Assembly (NCBI GenBank): GCA_003640385.1
Contig: RCAB01000150.1
Span: forward strand, 1 to 64,000
Reading direction: 5' to 3'
DNA: 64,000 bases
Source: Setaria digitata
Lineage: Eukaryota > Nematoda > Chromadorea > Rhabditida > Setariidae
Position numbers and translations under genes: made by a program. The notes under the pieces were generated by a model, which was not told the origin of the DNA, made no database searches, and worked only from the letters and a program-made list of their open reading frames with translations. Shown in pieces: positions 1 through 12,045 of the stretch (its first letter is position 1; the number at the start of each line of letters is the position of its first letter).

Positions 1-2249
1 TTTTTTTTTTTTATTCATTTTTATCAGACTTTTTTTATCAATAGCGTTATGATCAGTCAGGTATGTTAGTTACAAAGTTCTTTAATTTTAATTAATCATT
101 AATCATTAAAATCATTAAAAGTTACTAAATGATTGAAATCAAACAGTCCTACATTCTATACTTTATATTCTTTATATTTCTTTTTTTACAATTCATATTT
201 TACTGTTGAAAAACGGATTTTATCAAAACAATCAATCAATCAATCAAAATCGATAGTTGAAATTTGCTCTATCATTACTCTATCGTCTTCACGTACGATC
301 TCGTTCTTTCAGAAGTAATCTTACTTCAAAATAAAATACAGCAAGAATCTGAAAACACGTTAAGTGTATTATATATTCACGTAAATCTTCGTTTCTAGTA
401 TTCGGTAGATATTTTATTTTTCATGTAGTATGGCCTTTTAATGAACACAATCCACGCCTTAAACGTGTCGTTAACCTGAAATTTAAATGCAATTTGAAAC
501 TTATACCCAAAACATTGTAAATATTTGATTCCTTTTTCCTATTTTTTGAGAGCCGAAATTTTGAAATTTATTGAAAAACTGACATTTCCACTTTAAAAAA
601 TTTTTAATTCCCTAATCAAATGATGAAATTGAAATAAAATAATTTGTGCACTTGGTTAGTGAATAGAAATTGATCAGATTTATTCTTTTATGTATTAACT
701 CCGAAAGCTAAAGTTATGTAGCCATTTGGTAATTAATTTGCATCTCAGTCGGATAACATTCTTTTCACATTTTAATTGCTACTTTAATTAATTGAAACAA
801 TTGGTTGATAAGTTTTGGAATAAAAAATGAAAAAGAAAAAAAAGGAAAATACTGTTGGTGCTAAAGTTAAAGTGAAAATATTTTATAAAAAAAATTTTTA
901 AAGCTTTCAAACAATTATATTTGTAAGTATTAAATTGTTCTTTTATACTAAAAATCACAGCTTACTTGAATACTCGTATAGCTATCTGAATAAAGTCCAC
1001 ATATTGAAAATAATTGTTTATACTGGAAATGCATTAAAATTCGATGAAAACTTTCGCAGTAAATGAGTAAAGTAGCACAAAATTTTGTTTATAAAATTCC
1101 ATTTTCCGCTACAATTCTTATCATCAAACGATGATAAATTGGTTACTGTCATATTTGATTAATTTTTTATATATTATAAAATAAGTCTCTTAATAATTTT
1201 TTTTTTTTCAATGTATTTGTTACTCTGATTAATCAGTTCCTCAAACTATTGTTTAAAATTTGATAATAAGAGTAGTTAAAAAATTTTATAATAGATTTGC
1301 TAACATTTCTGACACTTTTTTCTAGTGACTAAGTAAATTCTTTTTTTTTTTTCTGAAATAGAAAGAACAATGATAGCTCGTTAAAATTATTCGTCTCCAT
1401 TATACTTCATACTTTTTTTTTTTTTTTGAAAAAAAAGAAAGAATTTACTAAATTTCTTAAATTTTATGAAAAATATTGCATTTTTTGACATTAAGGGAAA
1501 GATATTTTGTGGAAAAGTCAAAAATTTTTTGAATTCTTTGTTAGAAAAAAAAAAAAAATGATCAGTTCATCAGTTGCATTTTCATCGAATTAAATAATTT
1601 ACAGCTATCTAAGCTTATCAAAAATACAAACTTTTTTTGAGGGTGAAATGAGGATTAGCAAGATTAATTTCATGGCTCTAATTAAGGAGTTTAATTAGGA
1701 CAATTTATCATCAATAATAATTTTCGAATAATTTTAAGAAAATGATGCAATTGATGAAAAACTAGACTGATGAAAAATCATTGGAATATAATATTTGTTA
1801 GAGAGATAGCATTTCAGTTAATAATTCCATGACTAGAGAGACATTGTTCTATAGAAAACTGCAAAATTGCCCTAGATGCAAACGAAACATGCCTCTTCTA
1901 TGGTTTGATTGAAAATTAATTAGTAATAATTACATTAAAAATTTATTACTAGCAAGTCGGAGCTCTAATTGTTTTACTCTCTTTAACTTTTTTATCATTC
2001 CTTCTATCGTCGATTTTCATTTAGTAAATAATTTTGCGAGAACTCAATTACTTATTCATTTGTCAGTATACTAATTTAATTTCATTCTTCATTTTAATCA
2101 ACAACTTTTGCCGATTAATTTTTCTCAATTTTTGCCTGTTTTACTAGTGTTTCAATTTCTTTTTTCTTTCTTTCTTTTTTAATTGACTGTTTTTAAAGTT
2201 CATGATAAATAAATATTAATTTAAGTTGAAAAAAAAAATTCTAAGTATC

Positions 2250-2450
2250 TTGATCTCGAATTAGACATTGAATTGTTCATAAAAAGTACAATTATAAGTA
2301 ATTGAACTTGCATTTGACGCAAAATTGTTGATTCAAGAATATTTTTCTTACTAGCTAGTCTCGAATTTGATTCCAAATTGTTGATCAGGTATTTAGACCT
2401 AAGTGTGTTTGATCTCGGACCTGACATTAAATTGTTGATCAGGAACTCGA
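2250..2450. repeat. Degenerate 52-53 bp tandem repeat, about four units
   Basis: The core AATTGTTGATCAGG, or a variant of it, recurs with starts near 2271, 2323, 2376 and 2429, a period of 52-53 bp. Each core is preceded by a GA-rich segment resembling TTTGATCTCGGACCTGACATT. The units have diverged, so this looks like an old minisatellite. A minus-strand open frame across it (2221-2427) is a by-product of the repeat. Confidence 0.6.
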
Positions 2451-4202
2451 TTCACCTTAGTTTTGTACCTATTCTCTTTCTCAACTACTCAAAATTTCTG
2501 GGCTCATTTTTACCAAAAAGTCCCTCTCTCTCTCTTTTTTCCTAAAAAATGTTTTATCAAACTTTTTACATTATTCCATTAATGCATCTATTTAATCAGC
2601 TTAATGACTAGCACTAGTGGGATATGCAATAAAAAAAGAAAAAAAAAAAAAGTTGCACTTTTGCTATTCGATTTTGACTAACTTGCATTAAGATAAGTTT
2701 CCAAAATAAAAATGCTCAGTCTAGCTGAAATAATGTCACCGAAATAACAACATTTTGTCATGTCCGGAGTTTTAAGCAAGGTAAGATAGCAATTATAATT
2801 GTCTTGTTTTATTTTACTTTCTAATGAATTTTTTCAAAAAGCAAAAAAAAAAAATGAAATGAACAATTTTCAGAATATTTCAATTATACATTTTTATTTT
2901 GCTCATGTTATTAAGTATATTTTGAAAAATTGCAATTAATTTTATTAAAATTGATTTTTTTTTTTCTTTTCAAATTTNGACTGATATAGATGACTGATAT
3001 AGATTAGTTAAATAATAAGCAGAAACTGGCTTTTTTTCTTTTTCTTTTTTTCTTTTTTTTGTTTTTATTATTTTAACTTAGGAAAAGTTTTACTTTTAAA
3101 AGATATTTAGTTGAATTTAATATTTTTATTTATTTCTTCTGCAATTTTTGCCTTATTTTCACATATTTTTTCATATATATTGGTTGAATTCAAAATTTCC
3201 AATTAAGTATTCAGATATTTTTGTTAATTTTTCTATGGGCAATAGTTCCATGTTTACTTGTAAGAATATATTTTAAGAATATATTTTTTTAAAATGTATT
3301 TTTAGAAATTTTTTCCTACACTTCATGTGTTCTTTGGTTCACATTTTAATTTGAGCTATTTTTTTTTTCGCAAGGATTTCATGAAATTGGTGAAAAATTC
3401 AGTATTTTGACTAAGTAATAATTGAATAATAGCAGGAAATAGAAAATTCACTTTAAAATAAAAAGTTTGTCTTTTTTTTTTTTTTTTTAATTAGAAAGAT
3501 TTTTCTCAACGTGAAGTTTTACATTTCATGGAAATTCAGCGATTAAATGATGCCTTACTTGTTTCTTCAGAAGCAAAATTTAACCATCATTTCAAATAAT
3601 TTCTGAAAAATTCTCATAAAACTATCAATCATTTATGAAATATTCGAGCAAAGTCTAAAAAAAAAAAAAATAAAAACTTAGTGATGATATTCTATTCAGT
3701 AGTAAATTTTGATTTGAATTTCAGAAATTGAGATAATGCTTAAAATTTTAACACATGCAAAAAAAAAATGCATTTGTAATGATATCTGACAAATTTGCTC
3801 AGCGATTTTTCTTCGTTCATTCTCATCTAATTTAAACTCTATTAAAAATTTAATTTTATTAGAAAAGTTTTTAGCAATTTTAATTTGTTCAAATAATTCG
3901 TGCAATAATTGCCTAAAATTAATTTTTATAATTTAGTAAAAAAAAAAAAAGGAAAACTTTTTACATATTTACAATTTTTTTACAACTTCATTTATCTATT
4001 TGGAATTTTCTCCCAATTTTTTTCACCTCTCAGTCTAATTTGATAAAAGTTTTTTTGATTACTAGCTACTTTAATTCTGATAAATGTCATATTTTCACTA
4101 ATTATTTTGAAGACAATACCATAAAATTATTCAAAATTTCTTCTCTTCTAGTTTTATAGTTTGAAAAAAAAAATTATGCCACTGTTGACGATTCATAATT
4201 AC

Positions 4203-4362
4203 ACGTTTTTAAACGTAACTTCTTTTAGCGTTGGTTTTGCTAAAAATACGCACATCATACGTTTGTAAACGTGGTTTTTTTTTTTTAAATACACATGTTT
4301 GCAATGCAGGTTATACGTTTCTAAGCGTACTTACAAAGCGGATCACACGTTTTTGAATATGT
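4203..4362. repeat. Array of imperfect ACGTTT-N-AAACGT palindromes
   Basis: Inverted repeats of the form ACGTTTTTAAACGT (4203-4216), ACGTTTGTAAACGT (4259-4272) and ACGTTTCTAAGCGT (4315-4328) sit 56 bp apart. A weaker fourth copy starts near 4347. The first two are near-perfect 14-bp palindromes. Just downstream, AATACTTGGCCAAG occurs twice, near 4457 and 4498. Confidence 0.65.
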
Positions 4363-6502
4363 TTACACATAGCATATGTTTTCCACGTTTTAATTTGAAA
4401 ACAAAGACTGGTGGATCATTTTTTATCAATGATATTCGATGCTTGCTGTTATTAAATACTTGGCCAAGAATTCGCTTCTTTTAGAACTATCTGCAAAATA
4501 CTTGGCCAAGTAGTTTCATATTATATCATTCATTGCATTTCATCTTTTAAACGTTACTGCAGGAGTTATTTTCGGTCGAACTTATTACCTTCATAAGCTA
4601 ATTTTAGTCTTTAAATCCAAATTTTACAACGCTAGTAATGTCTATAACAGGCTAATTATCAATCATTTAAGCTGCTTATTTTTTCCATTTCTCCCTTCCT
4701 TATTGCCAATTAGTCAATTATGAACTAATTCTTTTAATACTAAAATTATGTTCATTATGAAAATTGCAATTATGCTTTTTTAATTCTACTAGATTATCTA
4801 TGATAATAATTTGTTTGAAACTGAAATTGCTTCGAAACATAGCAAGATCTTAAAAAATTTTAATTTTTAATTCACTCGAAGTAAAATTTTGATTCAGAAT
4901 AATTTACATGCTCTTTTTTTTTTGCTAAAATACCTGCTACATTAAAAAGAATTATAAAACCGAAATTTAATAATCAAAAAATAGTTCTCAATTTTCAGAA
5001 TATAATTAGATTATTAAATCTACCGTAAATTTATTCTCTGTCAGCAAAAATCAAATATTAATGATTTTGGAAAACAAAATTATCACATCTTTTCAATTGG
5101 TTGTACAAATTTTCGTGTCTTAAATAAACAAAAAAAAAAATTATTTTTAATCAATCATTAGTTCATTAATTTCAAAAAAAAAAAAAGCTGATTTTCTCGT
5201 CTTATAAGTTTTGCCACAAATAATACAAGAATACAAATAAGAAAACAAGCACTATTTGGTCGTTAGTTAATTAGTTCCAGAAAATTAAATTTTCCATCTG
5301 AAAAATTTTATTGAAAATAATAATAAAAAAAAATCAATGAAAATTTGCCAATTTCAATTTTAATGATAAAATGTGTTTAGTTGACCCATTCATATTTTTT
5401 TACTTCATTATTCTGGATTTTAGGACAGTCAGTTTTACAAATTTATTTCTATTTGGTATAATTTTTTGCTTAATATTGCTTCAAAAAAAAAAAAGAAGGA
5501 AAAAAACTGAAACAAAAGAGAAAAATTTTCACATCCAATTCCACTATTTCGCAGTCCTTCAGAATTTGCTATCCTTTTTTGAAATTTGTTTGTTTTTTTT
5601 TTTTTAATTTACTTAAAAACTTTCAATATTTTTGCAAAAAAAAAAAGAAAGCACAAAAGATTAGCGATGAAATTATTTCAGTGCAAAAAATTATTTTTAA
5701 CTGTTGTAGGTTATATCGCGCTCAATTAATACTTCGTAATTAACATTAAATTATAAACAGTAAATTTACCACTGCCATTTTAAATTTAAAAATTTAATTA
5801 AACAGAAATTAAAATGTATGTTACTGCTGTTATCGGATTATCGAAATATTAAAATTCTCATGTTTGAAATTCCAATAGTAAAAACCAGTGATTGAATCGT
5901 AAAAACTTTTAATCGGAAATTAATTAAACTGCTAGTTTTGGCATCTGTTCAATCTAAAAACCGAAACTGAACAAAATCCGCTCCCAATTTCTCTACTATA
6001 GTTTCATTTTTCATGAACCATTTCCTGCATTTCTAAACTGCAGCATTATTAGCAATGAAAAAATAAATTCAAATTAAATTCAACCTAAGAGCCGAAATCA
6101 AAAAAATTAAACTTTGAAATTAAATGGAAAAAAATTTCCTTTGATAGTTAAAGAAGAACTGAAATGATAAATTAGTCGATTATATATATATATATATATT
6201 ACAAATCAATATTTCACATAATTAATTTCATTTTTCCCTTCATTTTTTAGCCAAAAAAAAAAAAGAAAAGAAATTTAGATATAATGAAAGATAGATGGAG
6301 GAAGTGAGAACTCAACTGGTTGCAATTTACCAATTATTACTTGTATCGCCATCCTCAACATTCCGTCCTTTTTATATCCTCCATTTTCAACTTGTTTTAT
6401 TTTATCAATTTTATTCATTTCGTGTTTTTATTATATTCCATTTCTCAATTAATAGTTACAATTTTCTTTCCATCCCTCAATTAATAATCATTTTCTTTTC
6501 TT

Positions 6503-6515
6503 TTCCTTCCTTCAG
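6503..6515 (+). other. Candidate spliced-leader (trans-splice) acceptor of the channel gene
   Basis: A pyrimidine tract ending TTCCTTCCTTCAG lies 66 nt before the proposed ATG at 6582. It has the form of a nematode 3' splice site and no convincing cis exon lies upstream, so it could receive a spliced leader. Two short upstream ATGs (6526 and 6552) lie between this site and the chosen start. Confidence 0.4.
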
Positions 6516-6581
6516 TCAAATTTCAAATGCTTTCTATTTTCATTTTACGTTTATGGGTGGAACAAATTATCATTGATAATT

Positions 6582-9500
6582 ATGAAATTAACAGTATTTG
6601 TGATAGGTGAATAAAATTTTTGCAAATGTTTAGATAAGCAGCAATATTAATGAAATGCTTTTGGGAATTTTTACAATACTAATTACCAATTGCATAATAA
6701 TAACTTATCAGCAAATTATCAAGCGACCTGTTGATAAATCCGATGAGCAACATGGTAAATATTTTTTGTTAAAAGATGTAAAATTATTTTACTAAAAAAC
6801 ATANCGACCTGTTGATAAATCCGATGAGCAACATGGTAAATATTTTTTGTTAAAAGATGTAAAATTATTTTACTAAAATATATATATATATTTGTAAAAG
6901 ACATTTGTTCTAAATTATCAAAATATAAAATAAAGATAAAAAGTGCAAAAAATTAAAATTTTCAAACAATAAAAGTATTAAAAAAATACAAAAAAAAAAA
7001 AAAAAAAAGAAAAACATAGAAATGTAAAAAATAAAATTTTCACTCTAATCGGTTATTTGCATGTTTTTTTTTTTTTAAACCGATCACTGACTTCAAATAA
7101 TTGCTTCAATGCTTTTTTTTTTTTTGAAATAATCCCGAATTTAGGTTGCATAATTAATGCTAATTATCGGACAACATTACTGAAAAAGTTACTGGCCGAT
7201 TATGACAAAACTTCTGTGCCCACAAATAAATCGGTTGATGTTGTTGTTGCAATAACTGTTCAAGATATTTCGTCACTTTCCGAAACGACTAGTTCGTTTG
7301 TTGTCGATTTATGGTTCAGTCAAACTTGGACCGATCCTAATCTAGCCTATAGGTTCGATTATTAAATGATTATTTTGGTTTTGTTGGACTAATTAAACAC
7401 AGTCTAGCGCTTATGAGTTTGATTATTAATGATCATTTCGGTTTGTTAGATTAATCAATCCTAGTCTGTTCTACTGGTTCTTTTACTAATTATCACTTTG
7501 GTTCATTAGACTAATTAATGATCATTTTGTTTTACTAGATTAATCAATAGTAATTGAAAATTTCTTCTTTTTTTTTTTTTAATTTAAAATATTTAATAAT
7601 TTTTTTTTTCTTAAAAACTTCACAAATAAATTGCGATAAAATGAAATTATTAGTTATAATGTGTTGAATGATTATAAACCAGTAATTCATTTCCATTTCA
7701 AATAATCAATTGCAGTCATTTATCATGTAAAACAGATTTATTATTGGATGCATCGGTGAGTGAACTTATCTGGACACCAGGAGTATGCTTTTTTAATAGC
7801 AAATATACCGAATTACATCGTTCACCATCTGATAACATCATGCTTGTCATCTATCCCAATGGTCAATACTCTTTCTTTATCATATCATATCAGTGTGTTA
7901 AGTAATCCTTTAGGAATTAATATTGGCTGCATGAATTTTCATGGTTGAAATTTGAAATTTATTGCGCAAATTGTAAAAAAAAAAAAAAAAAATCATTCAA
8001 TCAGTGGTTCATCTCTTAGTGTTTGAATGAAAAATTCAGGAAGTAATGAAATCTAATTATTATTATTATTATTATTTTTTACGCTATATGATAGCAGGAA
8101 TTGCTATTTTTAATTTTTATACTGCTCTAATTAAGAAAAAAAAAAATTGATTTGAAGGAACAATTTGGCTTAGATATCGTTTGCGAGTTTCTGGGCCATG
8201 CAAATTTCATCTAACAAATTTTCCAATTGATCATCAGGTAATCTGATAGAAATCCTTATTAATTTAAGGCAAATTTTTTGTCTTTTTTCCTTTGAAAAAA
8301 AAAAAGGAAAATTTTACAAATTCTTTCGTTTTTAGAATTTTTACTTTTATGACTAATGGTTGTAAAAAAAAAAAAGACGAAAAGAAAATAATTGATTGTA
8401 AAATTTTCCTGCAATGAATATAATTTCATGTTATGAAATCTGAATACTGATATTTCAGTTGTTTCTTTCAAATTTAATTCCAATTGTTTTTTGATTAGCA
8501 GATTTATTTTACATTATTAAGTAGAAAAAAAAAAATTAAAAGAAAATCTATTTTTGAGAAATCTTTCTTAAAAAAAAAAAAAAAAATAACTAAAAATTAT
8601 TTATAAAAAATTTAAGAATTGTTCAATCAATTTCAAATTAAGATTTTCATCCATTCAAAATAATCTAATTTACAGCAATTCAATTTTTTTTTTCAATTTA
8701 TTTTCATTTGCTTTCTCTGTTTTTTTCTTGAGAACAAAAACTTTTTTTTTTTTTATTTTCTTCCTTTTTTTTTTTCTCTTTTTCTTTTACTTTTGTGTAA
8801 AATTAAATTAGAAAAGTTATAATTAAATAATTCACAAATAGGAAAAAAAAAGAATTAATTTTTAATTAAAACTTCTTTTCTTATTTTATTTTTATTTTTT
8901 ATTTTTTTTTTTTTTAGGATTGTACACTTATTTTTGAATCCTATTTTTATACCACCGCTGAGGTGCAACTACTTTGGCGTGATTGGAATGCTGTTGAAAT
9001 GCCAGCAGGTAATAAACTTCTCTTACCTGATTACAACTTCTACAATGTCTCCTGGAAACGATTTAGAAAGAGATATGCTGCTGGCTTGTGGGATCAGTTG
9101 CATGTTACATTCAGGTAGGTATGCATTTTCTAGAATTTTTTTTTTTTTTGCTATAAAATTTTTTTAATATTAATTATTTTATTATTGTTATTTTCTGTTT
9201 GTTATTATTTTTATTATTAAATCTTTTACTAATTTAATTTCTATCCATTCATCAAATATTTCATTATTTTTACCCAAATTAACAAGCAAATTATTGCGCA
9301 TTTTCTACTTCAATTTTTGTTTTCCTTTTTTTTTTTTTTATTTTAGACAACACTAATTATAGTCATTATAACACTTGCATAATTAATTTCTTTGCTATAA
9401 TAACTTCACTGTATCATAAATCAATTTGATTTTAATAATACTATCTTTAATTTATGGCTTTTTTTTTTTCATTTAGCATGATAGCTAAAATTAAAACTAC

Positions 9501-12045
9501 TTTATATTGGTGCCAAATGAAGCAATTTAGAATATTAGCCAGAAGTTTTGTTCTAGATTCAAGCGATTATATGGCTTCTATATTTTTCAACTTTATCTGC
9601 CAACATATTTATCAGTATTTATGTCATGGATTGCATTCTGGATTGATTCACGATCGTTACCGGCACGAATGATACTTGGTGTTAATGCATTAATGGTTGT
9701 TACTTTTCAGGTAATTAAAAAGTATTTTAAAAAATAAAAAAAATTTTTTTTTTTTTGTTTGTTTGTCTAAATTCAATTAGCTTTTTAATATCAGAAATAA
9801 ATGATTATTTTTTCTAGTAATTTAATATTAGTTAATTTTTAGTTATCAGTGCTTCTTTTTTTTTTTTCTTTTTATTTTATACCAAATCATTAATAGTATT
9901 ATTTCACATAAATGCAAATAGAAGTAAGTAGCTGTAAATAGTATAAGGCAGTGAAAAAAAAAAAGTTATCACAGGTGATAAATATATTATCAATTAAAAT
10001 TTATATTACTTTTTAGTTTGGCAACGTTTTAACAAATCTTCCACGTGTATCGTACATTAAAGTAAGCTTAAACTTATTGCTATTTTTTTTTTTTTTATGT
10101 TTTCTTTGAATTTAGATTTGAATAAAATCTAATTAGCCTTTTCCTATTAGCATTGTTGCGCTTAAAGAAAATACAAATTCTCTTACTGATTTAGTTTAAT
10201 TACAAGAAATTAAAAACTTTTGTCAAAATAATTCAAATTTTATCATAAATTAAAATACAAATAAAAATCAAGTATATTTTAAATGATAATTAAGCCGTTT
10301 TGCGATATATGACTGCACGAAAAAAAAAACTCTGAATCAATTTGTTATGCTAAAAAAAGATGTTTTTAAAGGATATTTCAATTTTTTGTACAGTTTTCGA
10401 ATTTTTTCAGCCTCTAAGAATGAAATTTCGATAAAAGAATTAAAGAGAAATAATTTTTGCTTTTTTTTTTCTAGGCAATCGACTTCTGGTTTTTCATCTG
10501 TGTGACTTTCATATCTTTAAGTCTAATTGAATTAGCAATTATTGGTTATGTTCAAAAAATTCAATCTTCTAATAATCGCAAGATTCGTCATTTCAAATAT
10601 TTCAGCCATCATTTCAAAACTGAAACTCTTCTCATTCGTAATGAAAGGTTAATTAATTATCTACCAATTAAGATTTATTCTGCTTTTGATGAAAAAGCAG
10701 CTAGTAGAAATAGTGAGGAAAAAAAAAATTAGAAATTTTCGAATTTAAAAGAAACTTTTTCGGAATATTTTGAACATATCAGTAGCAAAAAAATATAATT
10801 AATAACCAATGTCAGTGTCTCGAAAATCAATCAACCGCCTTATCGTGAGGTTGTCAGTGATCCGAGAATGCCACCATTGTTGCCTCGAAATAGTGACTTT
10901 TTCCGGGAATCCCAGGATGAAACAGTTACTGATGAGATGAGGTAAACATTATTTGATTTGAAGGAAGACCCATCTCTAAAATTGATTTTCTAATCCAAAA
11001 ATTGCCCTAAAATGATCGATCGATTTTCAGTCATCAATAATTTATTTTCCAATTATTTATTTCACTCAATTTGATGAAAAATTCCAATTAGAAATTAGCA
11101 ATAATTAATATAGCTTAAAAAAAAAAAAAAAACAAATCCTAAAATACAATACCATTGCTTAATCCGTTGAACTTTTGCTAAAACTAGTTAGTTTAATACG
11201 ATAAATGTATTATGGAAACAGTTCCTATGTTAGTTGCAAAATTATTCTGATCAATTTTGATTATCATTTATTAAAAAGTATGTATCAATTCAATAATTCA
11301 TTCGCACCTATCAAGCAAATAAGTTCTAATTTCATATATTTTTTTTCTTTAAGATTTATCAATAATTCTGAAATGAACAGTGATAAGTTCGATTCGTGCT
11401 TATCAGCTGATGTCGATTTGTGGAGCATAAAACTTGATGCCTTTGCTGCAAAACTATTTCCTGCCCTTTTCATTTTATTCAACGGTTTTTTTTTTTTTTT
11501 CTAATTCTCTGAAACCATAAAAATTTTGGTCTTATAATTAATAAATTTTAATTTTACGAAATCAAGAAGAAAAAATTTCAGAAATTGAAGAAAAAAAAAA
11601 AGAAAAAGATCAGTTTTTCAGAAGGTAACAACATAATATTTACACATTACTTGGCTAGAAAAAGCAAGTGACTTGTTCATTTAGCTAAACATTACTTGGC
11701 TAGAAAAAGCAAGTAACTTGTTCATTTAGCTAAAACATTACTTGGCTAGAAAAAGCAAGTAACTTGTTCACTTAGCTACAACATTGCTTGGCTAGAAAAA
11801 GCAAGTAACTTGTTCATTTAGCTAAAACATTACTTGGCTAGAAAAAGCAAGTAACTTGTTCATTTAGCTAAAACATTACTTGGCTAGAAAAAGCAAGTAA
11901 CTTGTTAACAAAGCCAGTAATGAACATATATATTTTATTCTCAAAAAATTTAACGAAAATTTTTTCCGCTCCAGTTATCATCCTATTTCTGTGGAACTTT
12001 TCAGTGATCTATTGGTGGTACTACTTATCTTACGATTCCGCTTAA
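6582..12045 (+). CDS. Cys-loop ligand-gated ion channel subunit, probably anion-selective (11 exons, 441 aa)
   Basis: This is a pentameric neurotransmitter-gated channel subunit of the plasma membrane. Exons: 6582-6606, 7145-7352, 7716-7861, 8158-8237, 8918-9114, 9557-9710, 10017-10061, 10475-10647, 10816-10941, 11354-11484, 12005-12045. All phases join without a stop. Residues 1-14 look like a short signal peptide. The Cys-loop is C141 to C155, with the usual 13 residues between and the FPID motif inside. TM1 is about 228-248, TM2 257-275, TM3 286-308 and TM4 413-434. TM2 begins with Pro254-Ala-Arg, the signature of anion channels. Loop C (about 195-205) has no cysteine pair, unlike nicotinic, glycine or glutamate-gated receptors. 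It resembles the nematode LGC/amine- or acetylcholine-gated chloride channel groups, but the ligand cannot be read from sequence. The 25-bp first exon is the least certain part. The chosen ATG is the one whose phase fits the 7145 acceptor. Confidence 0.9.
6724..6877. repeat. 73-bp duplication across a single N, probable assembly artefact
   Basis: CGACCTGTTGATAAATCCGA and the next 53 bases occur at 6724-6796 and again at 6805-6877, with an N at 6804. The pattern matches the 63.2-kb join. The locus lies in intron 1 of the channel gene, so no coding sequence is affected. Confidence 0.85.
7330..7560. repeat. Degenerate tandem repeat that includes an exon/intron boundary
   Basis: The end of exon 2 and its splice donor (CTAGCCTATAG then GTTCGATTATTA) start a diverged repeat of about 65-75 bp that continues into the intron. 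The echoes read CTAGCGCTTATGAGTTTGATT and CTAGTCTGTTCTACTGGTTC. Each is followed by TTATTAATGATCATTTNGGTTTGTTAGACTAAT-like sequence. Confidence 0.5.
11644..11908. repeat. 46-bp minisatellite, six copies, in the last intron of the channel gene
   Basis: The unit ACATTACTTGGCTAGAAAAAGCAAGTAACTTGTTCATTTAGCTAA recurs with starts near 11644, 11689, 11735, 11781, 11827 and 11873. Only scattered substitutions separate the copies. Each unit carries the inverted repeat TTACTTG...CAAGTAA around an 11-nt loop, so a transcript could fold into a row of small hairpins. Confidence 0.9.

Larger units (their letters stand above)
1..6502. other. AT-rich intergenic region with no gene seen
   Basis: Open frames here are short, low in complexity and run through poly-T or poly-A, so I read none as a gene. 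The stretch holds two degenerate repeat arrays (about 2250-2450 and 4203-4362), a short TA run near 6181-6200, and a single N at 2978. The N is followed by a 13-bp direct repeat (GACTGATATAGAT twice). The promoter of the channel gene that starts near 6.58 kb should lie at the right end, but I see no clear core promoter motif. Confidence 0.6.

Noticed and set aside
4299..4484. 61-codon frame MQCRLYVSKRTYK...
   Set aside because: It overlaps the palindrome array and has no splice partner or family resemblance.
6295..6576. Possible upstream coding exon MEEVRTQL... of the channel gene
   Set aside because: Its frame ends in TGA before any donor that would fit the 7145 acceptor, and its content is Phe/Ser-rich low-complexity sequence.
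9454..9672. Frame reading [19 protein letters not shown]...
   Set aside because: The true channel exon (9557-9710) is in another frame here and encodes TM1-TM2, so this is a shadow.
11285..11482. Minus-strand 65-codon frame over the channel TM4 exon
   Set aside because: It is the antisense shadow of exon 11354-11484, whose sense product is a well-defined TM4.
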